Positions 62,297 to 64,000 of a stretch of 64,000 bases of DNA are shown piece by piece. The position numbers and the translations under genes are program-made. This DNA is from Globisporangium splendens (lineage: Eukaryota > Oomycota > Peronosporomycetes > Pythiales > Pythiaceae): NCBI GenBank assembly GCA_006386115.1, contig VFIW01000008.1, forward strand, positions 434,001 through 498,000, in the 5' to 3' direction. The first letter of the stretch is position 1. Every line of letters begins with the position of its first letter. The notes below the pieces were generated by a model that saw only the letters and a list, made by a program, of their open reading frames with translations, ran no database searches and was not told where the DNA came from.

Positions 62297-62897
62297 CGCT
62301 TCTTGTCCATTACGGCATTAGAAGCTGTGAGGCTGAGTGAATTGATGATGCGCGATTGCAGTCACGACAATAAAATAGACACAACAGCAGAAATATTTCT
62401 ACTTTGATGTGCTTGGGTGCAGAGAGCAACACTCACACACACAAAGTGCAAACTCCAGTTGAGACTGTGCTGACCTTCAATCTCGTGGTCAGCGTTTTGG
62501 CATGTCACTATGTTCTCCCATCCTCCGCTATCTCAGTAGATTCAAAGCATATAACACCTTAATTAATTGTTCTTGAGTCTTCATTGGGCGTTTGTTGATT
62601 GCAATGCACTTAAATAGATATATTGTCAAACAACGAAGAGCTGTGCGAGTGATGGTCGCATACTCTGAGTGAACTACCTGATAATATTCTCAGAATATAA
62701 AAAAGGCGGGAAAGGACAGCGATCCTCCATTTCTTTCCGCCATTTGGTTCACAGGTGAACGGCCACCTGCCTAGCACATTTGCCTCTGGCGCCAACGCTC
62801 TGTCATATCCTCACTATCCTCATTACCTTCATCTCCGCAAGTGAGTCGCCATCCGCCAGCGCACCGCACTCTTCAACGTGCTCCGTCCTGCGCAACC
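62297..62897. other. Intergenic region upstream of the HAD-like gene
   Basis: 601 bp. TCCATTTCTTTCCGCCATTT at ~62727 resembles an oomycete Inr-type initiation region (pyrimidine-rich CATTT), ~170 bp upstream of the next start. No gene is seen. Confidence 0.4.
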
Positions 62898-63701
62898 ATG
62901 AACATGAACAGTATGCTCAACTACTACTACGAGGGTCGCACGAACGTGCCGATGGTCTCATCCTTCTCGATGGACATCTCGGCGTTCTCGAGCGACCTCT
63001 TCGAGTACCCGGCAGCCGTGAACCAGCACGCGCGCGGCGAGCTCCGCAATGCGTTCGTGCTCTGCTGGGAGAACGTGCTGATCCCGACCAAGTGGCTCTG
63101 TCAGCGCGTGGGGCTGCGACCGACGCCACGGGGGTTGCAAGAAGCCAAAGAGCGCGCCATCGCGAACCCGTATTTGCAGCAGTCGCTCGCGACCGTCGAG
63201 CAGTGCATCTTGCAGCTCATCAATGCGGTCGCAGCGCGCGGTCCCGTGTACATTGTGAGCGAAGAGAGCGTGCATTTTGTCGAAGCGATGTGCAAGACGT
63301 TCTTCCCGAGACTCGCGTACTGTTTGTCGAGTCCGACGCTGATGCAGGGCGTCCATGTCGTCGGCGCACCAAAGAAGTTTGTGTCTGTGACCGAGAAAAC
63401 TACTTGGCGCATGAATTTGCTGCAGAATCTGGTCCGCGATCGTTTATTCGGCTGCGCGCCGCATTTGCTGCTGGATGTGAACGAGGGCCGCTTTGGTTTG
63501 GTCGTGATCACTCCGCACCAAGTGGACGCGTTTGCGTGCTCCAAGACGCTCGAGATCGCGCCGTTTGCGATCCCCAAGAGCGTGCTCATCGCGAACGTAC
63601 GGAGCCTCACCCTCGAGCAGTTCTGTCTGCACCTGCAGACCCTCGGCCAGTACATCCACGAAGCCACGCCGTGTGATACGCCATTCGCTGTGACGCTGTA
63701 G
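62898..63701 (+). CDS. Degenerate HAD-like protein, function unknown
   Basis: 267 residues, no intron; first ATG of the frame is 62898. The order FVLCWENVLIPTKWL, then GPVYIVSEESVHFVEAMCKT, then a WRMNLLQNLVRDRLFG helix resembles a protist HAD-superfamily group where the first motif is D-x-D-N-x-L-x-P-T and the second is VYIVTNA..GWVE. Here the nucleophile region reads CWEN, so the catalytic Asp pair is missing and phosphatase activity is unlikely. The match rests on motif memory only, and an unrelated fold remains possible. It lies on the same strand as the COA1/TIM21-like gene. Confidence 0.7.
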   Translation: MNMNSMLNYYYEGRTNVPMVSSFSMDISAFSSDLFEYPAAVNQHARGELRNAFVLCWENVLIPTKWLCQRVGLRPTPRGLQEAKERAIANPYLQQSLATVEQCILQLINAVAARGPVYIVSEESVHFVEAMCKTFFPRLAYCLSSPTLMQGVHVVGAPKKFVSVTEKTTWRMNLLQNLVRDRLFGCAPHLLLDVNEGRFGLVVITPHQVDAFACSKTLEIAPFAIPKSVLIANVRSLTLEQFCLHLQTLGQYIHEATPCDTPFAVTL

Positions 63702-63900
63702 CTGTTTGCGTTCTAATAGGAATATTCGCAAAATCAAACGCTGACGTACTCCTCTTTACTAATACTTGAACCGCTAGTCACGTCCACCTATGCTTGCAGG
63801 GTTTCATGAGGTGTGTTGCCTTGCAATTGCAGAAGCGAATGGATAAAGGGCAGAAGAGTAAAGATCCATTATCCACTTATTGCACAAAGATTTACTGTGC

Positions 63901-64000
63901 TTACACCTTGGACGATGGCGTTGGAGCGACGCCGAGAGGCGACATGGCACCCGTTGGCGTCGCTTCCACACAGTAGTCGGCTGGTGGCGAGCTCATGTCC
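63901..64000 (-). CDS. C-terminus of another MARVEL-like protein, 5' end outside window
   Basis: Stop TAA at 63901-63903. The last 33 codons read into the window edge and include YCVEATPTGAMSPLGVAPTP, nearly the same as the tail of the MARVEL-like protein at 56589-57158 (YHIEATPTGALSPIG). The membrane part would lie beyond 64000, so membership is inferred from the tail motif alone. Confidence 0.6.
   Translation of the reverse strand, partial: DMSSPPADYCVEATPTGAMSPLGVAPTPSSKV

Noticed and set aside
1..64000. CRISPR arrays, tRNA, rRNA or bacterial operons
   Set aside because: No spaced direct repeats, no convincing tRNA cloverleaf or rRNA stretch by eye, and spliced genes throughout exclude a bacterial origin.

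Overview
This window looks like nuclear DNA of an oomycete (water mould), probably of the Pythium/Globisporangium/Phytophthora group. The reasons are very compact eukaryotic genes, few short GT-AG introns (about 50-180 bp), CT-rich leaders, intergenic gaps often of only 100-400 bp, flagellar genes (a Kintoun-type dynein assembly factor, an LC8 dynein light chain), and an expanded family of bZIP-like/START-like proteins resembling those labelled 'M96 mating-specific' in Phytophthora. The species assignment is inference.

Layout. 1-13 kb is housekeeping: the 3' part of a Rab escort protein, an unknown Cys-rich protein, a succinate/fumarate-type mitochondrial carrier, a divergent CKS1/LC8 pair and a cytosolic asparaginyl-tRNA synthetase. 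13.4-29.2 kb is an accessory block: an array of the M96-like family (three intact genes, one copy broken by a small inverted-repeat element, one 5' duplicate, two 3' fragments), with two head-to-head RNase H-bearing non-LTR retrotransposon (LINE) copies inside it. 29.4-32.9 kb is an endonuclease/exonuclease/phosphatase-fold gene hit by two more insertions of the same LINE. Both are flanked by target-site duplications, and the reading frame is continuous across each duplication.

33-46.4 kb returns to dense single-copy genes: Trm5 tRNA methyltransferase, an NAA50-type acetyltransferase, a LAMTOR4-like Ragulator subunit, a coiled-coil protein divergent from Kintoun/DNAAF2, WDR75/Utp17, RBM42, RPB6 and a secreted EGF-like protein. 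47-50.4 kb holds two tandem paralogues built from an unrecognised beta-rich repeat. 51.5-54 kb has DAD1 and ETF-alpha, transcribed divergently. 54-57.2 kb is a cluster of MARVEL-like four-helix membrane proteins (two intact, one decayed); the C-terminus of a fourth lies at the right edge. 57.2-60.9 kb has no recognisable gene but holds a decayed internal duplication. The window ends with a mitochondrial COA1/TIM21-like protein and a degenerate HAD-like protein.

Genes are packed as convergent and divergent pairs, and several divergent pairs share promoters of 250-450 bp. The most unusual parts are the M96-like array with its shared upstream motif and gene-conversion mosaic, the paralogous beta-repeat proteins, and the LINE-interrupted EEP gene. 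Exon boundaries were derived by hand from GT-AG sites, reading frame and remembered family conservation. No database search or transcript data was available.
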